Below, piece by piece: positions 29,030 to 35,678 of a stretch of 35,678 nucleotides of DNA. The stretch is taken from contig JBAVLA010000041.1 of the NCBI GenBank assembly GCA_049688595.1, forward strand, positions 1-35,678, in the 5' to 3' direction. The stretch's first letter is position 1. The number at the start of each line of letters is the position of its first letter. Under the pieces are notes generated by a model. That model was not told where the DNA came from. It did no database searches and was given only the letters and a program-made list of their open reading frames with translations. Source of the stretch: Prado023 sp049688595. Lineage in GTDB: Bacteria > Actinomycetota > Actinomycetes > S36-B12 > CAIYMF01. Position numbers and translations under genes: made by a program.

Positions 29030-31270
29030 ATGGATCAGCAGAAGCAGCCGCGCCCAGCCCTCGCCGTCCTCACGTCCGGGGGCGACTCCCAGGGGATGAA
29101 CGCCACCGTCCGGGCGGTGGTTCGCACCGCGCTCGCGGCAGGCGCGGATGCCTACGCCGTGTACGAGGGACTGCAGGGACTGGTGGACGGCGGCGACCGG
29201 ATCCGCCACTTCGACTGGGAGGCGGTTGGCTCGATCATGCACCTCGGCGGGACCGTGATCGGCACGGCCCGCTCGGCCGACTTCCGGGAGCGGCAGGGAC
29301 GGCTGCGGGCTGCCCGCAACCTCGTCGAGCGCGGGATCGACCGGATGGTCGTGGTTGGCGGCGACGGCTCGCTCACCGGCACGAACCTGTTCCGTCAGGA
29401 GTGGAAGGGATTGCTAGCTGAGCTGGTGGGAACCGGCGAGATCACCGACGAGCAGGCTGAGGCCCACAAGCACCTGATCATTGCCGGTGTCGTCGGCTCG
29501 ATCGACAACGACATGGTCGGCACCGACAAGACGGTGGGCGCCGACACGGCGATGCACCGGATCATCGAGGCCATCGACGCCCTTTCGTCGACCGCCTCCA
29601 GTCACCAGCGCTCGTTCGTGGTCGAGGTGATGGGCCGGCACTGCGGGTACCTGGCGTTGATGTGCGCCATCGCCGGCGGGGCCGACTACGTGCTGATCCC
29701 CGAGGAGCGACCGGCCGCGGGCTGGGAGGACGATTTGATCGCGCGGATCGCCGCGGGTCGGGCCGCAGGTCGCCGGGGGACCCTGGCCATCGTGGCCGAG
29801 GGCGTGACCGACGAGCAGGGCCAGCCGGTGACCAGCCAGCGTGTCGCCCAGGTGATCAGCCAGCGCCTCGGTGAGGACACCCGAGTGACCATCCTTGGGC
29901 ACGTGCAGCGCGGCGGGGCGCCCAGTGCCTACGACCGCTGGATGCCAACGCTCATGGGTCACGCCGCGGCGCTGGAGGTGCTCGGTGCCGAGCCGGAGTC
30001 CGAACCGCAGCTGATCGGCATCCGCCACAACCGCGTCAGCCGCACCCCGCTGATGGAAGCAGTCACCCGGACCCGCGAGATCCCGAACATGATCGAGGCC
30101 GGGGACTACAAGGGCGCCATGGCCGCGCGCGGTTCGTCGTTCCCGGAGATGTTCCGGGTGTTCGAGGGCATCTCCCAGTCCGAGCCGGAGTACGTGGGCC
30201 AGGGCACCCGCCTTGCCATCATGCACGCTGGGGGGCTGGCTCCCGGCATGAACGCCGCGGCTCAGGCGGCGGTGCGTTTCGGGATGTGGCGGGGCCACAC
30301 GATGTTCGGAGTCCGCGGCGGGTACCGGGGGCTGATGGCCGGACGCTTCGAGGAGCTGGCCTGGGGAGACGTCGAGGGCTGGGTCGGCCTCGGCGGCGCG
30401 GAGCTGGGCACCAGCCGGCGTGAGCCCCGCCCGACTGAGTTCGGCATCGTGAACGACTCCCTGAAGGAGAACCGGATCGACGGTCTCCTGATCATCGGTG
30501 GGCACCGGGGATACGCCACCGCCCACATGCTCGACGCAGTCCGGGGCGATCACCCGGGCATGAACATCCCGCTGATCTGCATGCCAGCATCCATCGACAA
30601 CAACCTGCCGCAGTGGGAGATGTCGGTCGGGGCGGACACAGCACTCAACGCGATCGTCGAAGCCGTCGATCGGATCAAGCAGTCGGCAAGTGCGTCCCGC
30701 CGGGCGTTCGTCGTTGAGGTCATGGGGCGCAACTGCGGCTTCCTGGCGCTGATGGGTGCGCTGTCGACCGGTGCCGAGGAGGTGTACCTCAACGAGGAGG
30801 GCGTCACCCTGAGCCGCCTCAATGATGACGTCCGCCAGATGGTCGACGGGTTCCGGTCGCGCGGGCGGCGCTTCCACCTGGGCATCCGCAACGAGGAGGC
30901 CAGCGTCGGGTACACCACCGAGTTCCTGTGCCAGCTGTTCACAGAGGAGTCCGAGGGGCTCTTCGACGTGCGCCCCATGATCCTGGGTCACCTGCAGCAG
31001 GGCGGCAACCCCACGGCGTTCGACCGCGTCCACGCCGCCCGGCTCGCCGCGTTCTCGATCGACTGGCTCACCGGGCAGGTCCTAGCCGGCCGGCGTGACT
31101 GGAGGTACGTGGCCGACGTGGACGGCAGGTTGAGCACAGCCGCGCTGAAGAGGATGCCCGAGACCTACGACATGGAGGCTCGTCGCCCCAAGCAGCAGTG
31201 GTGGATGGACCTGAAGCCGGTCATGGAGCAACTGGCCCGCGAGCCGCTGGAAGGAGGGTCGGATGCCTAG
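29030..31270 (+). CDS. Two-domain 6-phosphofructokinase (fused, eukaryote-like arrangement)
   Basis: A 746-residue protein made of two tandem phosphofructokinase domains (about 10-385 and 390-740). The N-terminal half has LTSGGDSQGMNATVR, the GGDGS loop (110-114) that marks ATP use, and catalytic VGSIDNDMVGTD with Asp159 and Asp161, so it should phosphorylate fructose 6-phosphate. In the C-terminal half the corresponding loop is GGHRG (His492 in place of Asp112) and the catalytic motif is SIDNN (Asp523, Asn525), so it probably lost catalysis and may bind an effector, as in eukaryotic enzymes. Start ATG 29030 has GGAGGG upstream; an in-frame codon eight residues earlier lacks this. Its stop overlaps the HAD phosphatase gene by eight bases. 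Confidence 0.9.
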   Translation: MDQQKQPRPALAVLTSGGDSQGMNATVRAVVRTALAAGADAYAVYEGLQGLVDGGDRIRHFDWEAVGSIMHLGGTVIGTARSADFRERQGRLRAARNLVERGIDRMVVVGGDGSLTGTNLFRQEWKGLLAELVGTGEITDEQAEAHKHLIIAGVVGSIDNDMVGTDKTVGADTAMHRIIEAIDALSSTASSHQRSFVVEVMGRHCGYLALMCAIAGGADYVLIPEERPAAGWEDDLIARIAAGRAAGRRGTLAIVAEGVTDEQGQPVTSQRVAQVISQRLGEDTRVTILGHVQRGGAPSAYDRWMPTLMGHAAALEVLGAEPESEPQLIGIRHNRVSRTPLMEAVTRTREIPNMIEAGDYKGAMAARGSSFPEMFRVFEGISQSEPEYVGQGTRLAIMHAGGLAPGMNAAAQAAVRFGMWRGHTMFGVRGGYRGLMAGRFEELAWGDVEGWVGLGGAELGTSRREPRPTEFGIVNDSLKENRIDGLLIIGGHRGYATAHMLDAVRGDHPGMNIPLICMPASIDNNLPQWEMSVGADTALNAIVEAVDRIKQSASASRRAFVVEVMGRNCGFLALMGALSTGAEEVYLNEEGVTLSRLNDDVRQMVDGFRSRGRRFHLGIRNEEASVGYTTEFLCQLFTEESEGLFDVRPMILGHLQQGGNPTAFDRVHAARLAAFSIDWLTGQVLAGRRDWRYVADVDGRLSTAALKRMPETYDMEARRPKQQWWMDLKPVMEQLAREPLEGGSDA

Positions 31271-31883
31271 GGCGAAGGCGGTCGTCTTCGACCAGGACGG
31301 GACCCTCATCAACACCTTCATACCTGCGATGCACGCCTACAGCGTCGCGGTCGGGCGGGAGATCACGTACGAGCAGCTCAAGCCGGTCGCCCACCTGGGC
31401 GCGGCCCGCAACCTCGTCAGCGCACTGCTCGGACACGAGGCATCGGACGCAGACGATGACCGGTTCCACGACGCGCTGAGGGAGGCTGTCGGCGGGATCC
31501 ACCCGTACACGGGGGTGGTCGAGCTGCTCGCTCACCTGCGGGAGCGGGGGGTGCCCGTGGCGGTCGCGACCAACTCGGACTCGCGATCCGCGGGCATCGT
31601 GCTGGGCACGCACGGCTTGGACGCCTACGTGCAGTCAGTGGCCACGGTGGACCGGGTCGGAGTCCCCAAACCAGCTCCCGACCTGTTGCTCCTGGCCTCC
31701 GAGGAGCTCGGCGTCGCGCCGTCGGAGGTGGCCTTCGTGGGCGACAGCCCGGCTGACATGGCAGCGGCTCGAGCCGCCGATGCATATGCGGTGGTGGCTG
31801 GGTGGGGCCAGCAGGTAGCGGACATCACGGACTACGACTTCTGGGCCGTGGCCCCGCGCGACGTGCTGACCCTGCTCGGGTGA
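31263..31883 (+). CDS. HAD family phosphatase, phosphoglycolate-phosphatase-like
   Basis: A 206-residue haloacid-dehalogenase hydrolase with motif I FDQDGTL (nucleophile Asp10, acid Asp12), motif II ATNSDSRSA, motif III lysine in GVPKPAPDLLLLA, and motif IV VGDSPADMAAARAA, all intact. A helical cap lies between motifs I and II. The ATG is inside the phosphofructokinase gene, eight bases before its end, so the two proteins are made together; a sugar-phosphate or phosphoglycolate substrate would fit that context but is not shown by the sequence. A strong hairpin follows. Confidence 0.85.
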   Translation: MPRAKAVVFDQDGTLINTFIPAMHAYSVAVGREITYEQLKPVAHLGAARNLVSALLGHEASDADDDRFHDALREAVGGIHPYTGVVELLAHLRERGVPVAVATNSDSRSAGIVLGTHGLDAYVQSVATVDRVGVPKPAPDLLLLASEELGVAPSEVAFVGDSPADMAAARAADAYAVVAGWGQQVADITDYDFWAVAPRDVLTLLG

Positions 31884-31916
31884 CCGTGGTCCCAGTGCAT
31901 TGGGGTCCGAAGACGG

Positions 31917-31946
31917 CGAGGCCCCCGTGCTGATCCGGGGGCCTCG
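31917..31946. terminator. Bidirectional hairpin terminator
   Basis: A perfect 11-bp stem (31917-31927 with 31936-31946, CGAGGCCCCCG and its complement) with an 8-nt loop. It sits between the HAD gene and the convergent DUF2934 gene and can serve both. Confidence 0.75.
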
Positions 31947-31973
31947 CGAGTCGTGCGATCCGGCGTCGTGGAA

Positions 31974-32225
31974 TCAGGCAGAGCGCAGCTCGCGCTCGGC
32001 CTGCAGCCAGTGGGCATTGCGGTCGCCCGGGACGCCCGACTCCCAGAGCAGGTAGGCCTCGACGGCGATCTGCTCGCGCAGCAGCGCCGCCGCCTCCGCG
32101 GGGTCGGGCGTGATCTCGATCGCCGCGGTCGCCGGCGGGGCTGCCTTGGGAGCACGCTTCCTGGTCGCGGGCTTCGCGGCCTTGGGCGCGTCGTCCTTGG
32201 GTGCTGCCGTCTTCCTAGTGGCCAC
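31974..32225 (-). CDS. Small DUF2934-like protein
   Basis: An 83-residue protein with a Lys/Ala/Pro-rich N-terminal half (ATRKTAAPKDDAPKAAKPA, resembling a histone-like or disordered tail) and a C-terminal segment LREQIAVEAYLLWESGVPGD followed by AHWLQAERELRSA that matches the DUF2934 pattern (Ala-Tyr-x-Leu-Trp-Glu ... Gly ... His-Trp-Leu-x-Ala-Glu). Function unknown. GTG 32225 is chosen because AGGAGG lies six bases upstream; the open frame continues further but without such a site. It is divergent from the ABM-domain gene, with a palindrome in between. Confidence 0.68.
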   Translation of the reverse strand: MATRKTAAPKDDAPKAAKPATRKRAPKAAPPATAAIEITPDPAEAAALLREQIAVEAYLLWESGVPGDRNAHWLQAERELRSA

Positions 32226-32239
32226 TGAGAACCTCCTGT

Positions 32240-32258
32240 AGTTCCGTTGTGCGGAACT
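32240..32258. promoter_or_regulatory. Palindrome between divergent DUF2934-like and ABM genes
   Basis: AGTTCCG (32240-32246) and CGGAACT (32252-32258) form a perfect 7-bp inverted repeat around TTGTG. It lies 15 bases upstream of the DUF2934-like start, so it could be an operator for a dimeric regulator or a leader hairpin. I do not recognise the regulator. Confidence 0.45.
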
Positions 32259-32362
32259 CCAGTCAAGCAAACACCGGCCCCGGCGCCGACCACCGGGGTA
32301 TGTCGCGGCGTGTCGGGGTGCTTGAATGCACGCAGCGGATTTCCCCGACCTCGGGAGGACCA

Positions 32363-32653
32363 ATGATCCTGGAGACGGCCACCATCAGCGTCATCCCCGG
32401 CCAGGAGGACGCCTTCCTGGTCGCGCTGGCCGAGGCCAAGGGCGTGCTCGCCCGGTCCGAGGGCTGGCGGGACATCCACGTGCGCCGGGGCATCGAGCGC
32501 CCGTCGACGTTCCAGCTCGTCATCGGCTGGGAGACCCTCGAGCATCACACGGAGGGCTTCCGTGGAGGTGAGCTGTTCGGCCAGTGGCGGGCGATCATCG
32601 GGCCCCACTTCGCCGAGCCGCCACAGGTCGAGCACTGGACCATCGTCGACTGA
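32363..32653 (+). CDS. Antibiotic biosynthesis monooxygenase (ABM) domain protein
   Basis: A 96-residue single-domain protein of the dimeric alpha/beta-barrel ABM superfamily. The pattern MILETATISVIPGQEDAFL, AKGVLARSEGWRDIHVRRGIE, FQLVIGWETLEHHTEGFRG, and WRAIIGPHFAEPPQVEHW is characteristic. Members range from quinone-forming monooxygenases to haem-degrading enzymes and proteins of unknown role; no specific set of catalytic residues can be assigned. ATG 32363 is preceded by GGGAGGA. It seems to be a single-gene unit before the PEPCK gene. Confidence 0.8.
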   Translation: MILETATISVIPGQEDAFLVALAEAKGVLARSEGWRDIHVRRGIERPSTFQLVIGWETLEHHTEGFRGGELFGQWRAIIGPHFAEPPQVEHWTIVD

Positions 32654-32820
32654 TCCGCCCGATCTGCTGGCCCGGACGAGTACGGTCTTCCGTCGGTCAG
32701 AGACGGGACCAATGGGCCAGTCTGAAGTACCTTGCTCCTATCCCCGAGTCTGCGCGATGAGGCAGGCTATGCACAGTGCGCCCGCACGGGGCGTGCCTCG
32801 ACCCCTGGAGCGCCATACCC

Positions 32821-34653
32821 ATGACTTTCCCCGGACTTGAGCCCCCGCCCACCCAGAACAAGAAGCTGTTGGAATGGGTGGAGCAGGTCGCCACCCTCGC
32901 GCAGCCTGATCGCATCGAGTGGTGCGACGGTTCGCAGGAGGAGTGGGATCGGCTCACCCAGCTGATGGTCGACGGCGGCACGGCCGTCCGGCTGAACCCA
33001 GCCCTGCGCCCGAACTCCTTCCTCGTCCGCTCGAACCCCGCGGACGTGGCCCGCGTCGAGGACCGCACGTTCATCTGCTCCTTGGAGGAGCGTGACGCCG
33101 GACCGACCAACAACTGGTCGGACCCGGTCGAGATGCGCGCGACGCTGAAGGGCCTGTTCGCCGGTTCGATGCGGGGGCGCACCATGTATGTGATCCCCTT
33201 CTCGATGGGCCCGCTGGGCTCTCCCATCTCGGCGATCGGGGTCGAGATCACCGATTCGCCGTACGTCGTGGTCAACATGCGGATCATGACGCGGATGGGC
33301 AAGGCGGCCCTCGATCTCATCGGACCCGACGGGGACTTCGTCCCCTGCGTCCATTCCGTGGGCTACCCGCTCGTCGACGCCGAGGGCGCCGCCCGCGACG
33401 ACGTCGCCTGGCCGTGCAACGACACCAAGTACATCGTGCACTTCCCGGAGACCCGCGAGATCTGGTCCTACGGATCCGGATATGGCGGCAACGCCCTGCT
33501 CGGCAAGAAGTGCTTCGCGCTGCGAATCGCCTCGGCGATGGCCCGCGACGAGGGCTGGCTGGCCGAGCACATGCTGATCCTCAAGCTCACCGGGCCATCC
33601 GGGAACGTCAACCACCTGGCCGCCGCGTTCCCGAGTGCGTGCGGCAAGACGAACCTCGCCATGCTCGAGCCGAGCGTCCCGGGCTGGAAGGTCGAGACCG
33701 TCGGCGACGACATCTGCTGGATGCGCTACGGGGACGACGGCCGCCTGCATGCCATCAACCCGGAGTCCGGGTTCTTCGGGGTCGCGCCGGGCACGTCGAT
33801 GAAGACCAACGCCAACGCGATCCGCACGCTGTGGGGCAACTCGATCTTCACCAACGTCGCCCTGACTGACGAGGGCGACATCTGGTGGGAGGGCCTGACC
33901 GATGAGAAGCCTGCGCACCTGATCGACTGGAAGGGTCGCGACTGGACGCCGGAGTCCCCGGAGCCCTCCAGCCACCCGAACAGCCGGTTCACCGCGCCGG
34001 CCGCGCAGTGCCCGACGATCGCGGACAACTGGGAGGACCCGGCCGGCGTGCCGATCGACGCGATCCTGTTCGGGGGCCGGCGCGCCACCAACGTGCCGCT
34101 GGTCAACGAAGCCCGCGACTGGGAGCACGGCGTGTTCATCGGCGCGACCGTCTCCTCGGAGATGACGGCAGCCGCGGTCGGCGGCGTCGGCCAGCTGCGT
34201 CGCGACCCGTTCGCGATGCTGCCCTTCTGCGGGTACAACATGGCTGACTACTGGGGCCACTGGCTGCGCGTCGGCCGGGCCACGACGCAGGACAAGCTGC
34301 CCCGCATCTACCAGGTCAACTGGTTCCGCAAGGGCGCGGACGGCAAGTTCCTGTGGCCTGGCTTCGGCGAGAACAGCCGCGTGCTGGCGTGGATCATCGA
34401 CCAGGTCAACGGCGTGTCCAACGGGGTCGAGTCCCCGATCGGCATCGCACCCGCGCCCGGTGCCCTGTACCTCGAGGGCCTCGACATCTCCGCGGAGGAG
34501 CTGGCCGAGTTGTTCACCGTCGACCCGGACAGCTGGCTGGCTGAGTGCGACCTCACCGAGCAGTACTTCGCGATGTTCGGCGAGGCGCTGCCCAAGGAGC
34601 TGACCGCGCAGCTGGCGATCCTGCGCCGCAACCTGCTGGTTGCCAAGAAGTAG
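32821..34653 (+). CDS. pckG: Phosphoenolpyruvate carboxykinase (GTP)
   Basis: Interconverts oxaloacetate and phosphoenolpyruvate with GTP, connecting the citric-acid cycle with gluconeogenesis. The 610-residue length is typical for the GTP class, unlike the shorter ATP enzymes. Diagnostic segments are the kinase-1a motif PSACGKTNLAML with the reactive Cys274 and Lys276, MRGRTMYVIPFSMGP, the metal-binding VGDDICWMRYG, FFGVAPGTSMKTNANA, and the guanine-binding FPFCGYNM-type stretch (LPFCGYNMADYWGHW). I start at ATG 32821, giving MTFPGLEPPPTQN; an in-frame start at 32776 is preceded by no ribosome binding site. A strong hairpin ends the gene. Confidence 0.97.
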   Translation: MTFPGLEPPPTQNKKLLEWVEQVATLAQPDRIEWCDGSQEEWDRLTQLMVDGGTAVRLNPALRPNSFLVRSNPADVARVEDRTFICSLEERDAGPTNNWSDPVEMRATLKGLFAGSMRGRTMYVIPFSMGPLGSPISAIGVEITDSPYVVVNMRIMTRMGKAALDLIGPDGDFVPCVHSVGYPLVDAEGAARDDVAWPCNDTKYIVHFPETREIWSYGSGYGGNALLGKKCFALRIASAMARDEGWLAEHMLILKLTGPSGNVNHLAAAFPSACGKTNLAMLEPSVPGWKVETVGDDICWMRYGDDGRLHAINPESGFFGVAPGTSMKTNANAIRTLWGNSIFTNVALTDEGDIWWEGLTDEKPAHLIDWKGRDWTPESPEPSSHPNSRFTAPAAQCPTIADNWEDPAGVPIDAILFGGRRATNVPLVNEARDWEHGVFIGATVSSEMTAAAVGGVGQLRRDPFAMLPFCGYNMADYWGHWLRVGRATTQDKLPRIYQVNWFRKGADGKFLWPGFGENSRVLAWIIDQVNGVSNGVESPIGIAPAPGALYLEGLDISAEELAELFTVDPDSWLAECDLTEQYFAMFGEALPKELTAQLAILRRNLLVAKK

Positions 34654-34665
34654 CGCTGCGTTCGC

Positions 34666-34705
34666 CGGGAGGGCCGTTGTCGGTGGCGCGACAGCGGCCC
34701 TCCCG
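34666..34705 (+). terminator. Strong terminator after the PEPCK gene
   Basis: A 16-bp stem with one G-U pair (34666-34681 with 34690-34705, beginning CGGGAGGGCCG) and an 8-nt loop begins 12 bases past the stop codon. It is the longest hairpin in the window and should isolate the PEPCK transcript from the ornithine carbamoyltransferase gene. Confidence 0.85.
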
Positions 34706-34824
34706 CATTCCTGCGGGTGGGGATCCAGCGGCCCGGTCGGCCTCGGGCGGGAGGCGGCCGACGCGCTTCGCACGGGACCAGCCGATCGTCTCAGCGTGAC
34801 CCGGGAAGATGGGAGGATCTGCAC

Positions 34825-35678
34825 ATGGATGTTGACCTGAGGGGTCGGGACTTCCTCCGGGAGGCCGACTTCACCGCCGAGGAGCTCGATGCCCTGATCG
34901 ACCTGGCCGGCCGGCTCAAGGCCGACCGCGCCGCGGGGCGGGAGCGCCAGCGCCTGGCGGGTCGGGTCATCGCGCTGATCTTCGAGAAGACCTCGACCCG
35001 GACCCGCTGCGCCTTCGAGGTAGCGGCCTACCACCAGGGTGCGCAGGCTACCTTCCTGGACCCGGGCTCGTCCCAGATGGGTCACAAGGAGACCGCGGCA
35101 GACACTGCGGCCGTGCTGGCGGGGATGTACGACGCCATCCAGTTCCGGGGATCCGACCACGCGATCGTCGAGGAGCTGGCTGCGGCCTCCTCCGTGCCGG
35201 TCTACAACGGCCTCACCGACATGTGGCACCCCACGCAGATGCTCGCCGACTTCCTCACGATGCGTGAGCACACCGGCGGTGCGCCCTGGCCGGAGATCAG
35301 CCTCGCCTACGTCGGTGATGCCCGGTACAACATCGGCAACTCGATGCTCATGATGGGCGCGATCATGGGAAGCGACGTCCGGATCGTCGCCCCACGCGTG
35401 CTCTGGCCGTCCGAGCATGTCCAGGCCCTCGCCCGCGAGCGGGCGGTGGCCAGCGGTGCCCGGATCCTGCTGACCGAGGACCCGGCTGAGGGCGTTGCCG
35501 GCACACGGTTCGTGCACACCGACGTGTGGGTCTCGATGGGGGAGCCCAAGGAGGTCTGGGACTCCCGGATCGAGCTGTTGCGGCCATACCGCGTGGATGC
35601 CGCGCTGATGGCGGCCACCGGGCGACCGGATGCCAGGTTCATGCACTGCCTGCCGGCATTCCACGACTTGCACACCAC
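34825..35678 (+). CDS. argF: Ornithine carbamoyltransferase, cut by the window end
   Basis: Joins carbamoyl phosphate and ornithine to citrulline in arginine synthesis, or works in reverse in the arginine deiminase pathway. The first 284 residues are present. Carbamoyl-phosphate-binding STRTR (57-61) and HPTQ (135-138), and the ornithine loop HCLPAFHD near 273-280 are intact. ATG 34825 has GGGAGGA seven bases upstream. The sequence (LRGRDFLREADFTAEELDAL, IFEKTSTRTRCAFEVAAYHQ, TDVWVSMGEPKE) belongs to the longer enzyme class that includes both Escherichia coli ArgF/ArgI and catabolic ArcB, so arcB is equally possible. No other arginine gene is in the window to decide. Confidence 0.9.
   Translation, partial: MDVDLRGRDFLREADFTAEELDALIDLAGRLKADRAAGRERQRLAGRVIALIFEKTSTRTRCAFEVAAYHQGAQATFLDPGSSQMGHKETAADTAAVLAGMYDAIQFRGSDHAIVEELAAASSVPVYNGLTDMWHPTQMLADFLTMREHTGGAPWPEISLAYVGDARYNIGNSMLMMGAIMGSDVRIVAPRVLWPSEHVQALARERAVASGARILLTEDPAEGVAGTRFVHTDVWVSMGEPKEVWDSRIELLRPYRVDAALMAATGRPDARFMHCLPAFHDLHT

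Noticed and set aside
32767..35673. A 968-codon open frame on the minus strand
   Set aside because: It lies antisense to the PEPCK and ornithine carbamoyltransferase genes, both full of family motifs. Long antisense frames are expected from GC-rich codon bias.
1..35678. Defence system, prophage, integrative element or CRISPR array
   Set aside because: There is no integrase, transposase, cas gene, regularly spaced repeat array or att-like duplication at the tRNA genes. The tRNA operon is flanked by its own promoter and terminator, without an inserted element.

Overview
This window reads as a chromosomal segment of a high-GC Gram-positive actinomycete. The evidence is G/C-ending codons throughout, frequent GTG starts, the PurS/PurQ/PurL form of FGAM synthase, a BldC regulator, a DUF3073 protein beside purM, a GTP-type PEP carboxykinase, a 1.6-kb-codon NAD-glutamate dehydrogenase, tRNA genes without an encoded CCA, and several genes that look leaderless. 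I cannot place the genus. I see no phage, plasmid, insertion sequence or CRISPR array; gene order and composition look like stable core chromosome.

Layout. 1-2.5 kb (minus strand): an ECF-like sigma factor overlapping the start of a gene that leaves the window, then phosphoglucomutase (pgm). 2.7-4.7 kb (plus): an LCP wall-polymer transferase and a DUF4126 membrane protein. 4.9-11.7 kb: the purine block purS-purQ-purL, a small 43-residue ORF, a convergent SCP_3 protein gene, then purF-purM. 11.7-14.4 kb: DUF3073 (minus), bldC (plus), a MATE exporter (minus) and a tRNA-Glu/Asp/Phe operon (minus). 14.7-18.6 kb: a wax-ester synthase/DGAT, a patatin-like lipase, a DUF6912-like protein and two tandem DUF2505 proteins. 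18.7-23.6 kb: NAD-glutamate dehydrogenase. 23.6-28.8 kb: prfB, ftsE, ftsX, a LytM-type peptidase resembling RipC/EnvC, smpB, and tmRNA facing smpB. 29.0-35.7 kb: a fused two-domain phosphofructokinase with an overlapping HAD phosphatase, a DUF2934 protein, an ABM-domain protein, GTP-PEPCK, and ornithine carbamoyltransferase cut by the window end.

How the parts work together. Five genes cover three steps of IMP synthesis (PurF, PurSQL, PurM). FtsEX with the secreted coiled-coil/LytM protein form a probable division-hydrolase unit, and smpB sits next to ssrA for ribosome rescue. pgm, the double PFK, PEPCK and glutamate dehydrogenase place several carbon and nitrogen control points in one region. 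The WS/DGAT and patatin pair suggests neutral-lipid storage and turnover.

The most unusual signals are non-coding. A 19-bp repeat family with six copies lies in two intergenic regions (4750-4833 and 28328-28411), arranged as large hairpins. An identical 16-nt promoter-like element lies upstream of both pgm and the double PFK. At least four genes have a -10 hexamer 6-8 nt before the start codon. I did not find a clear new multi-gene system.
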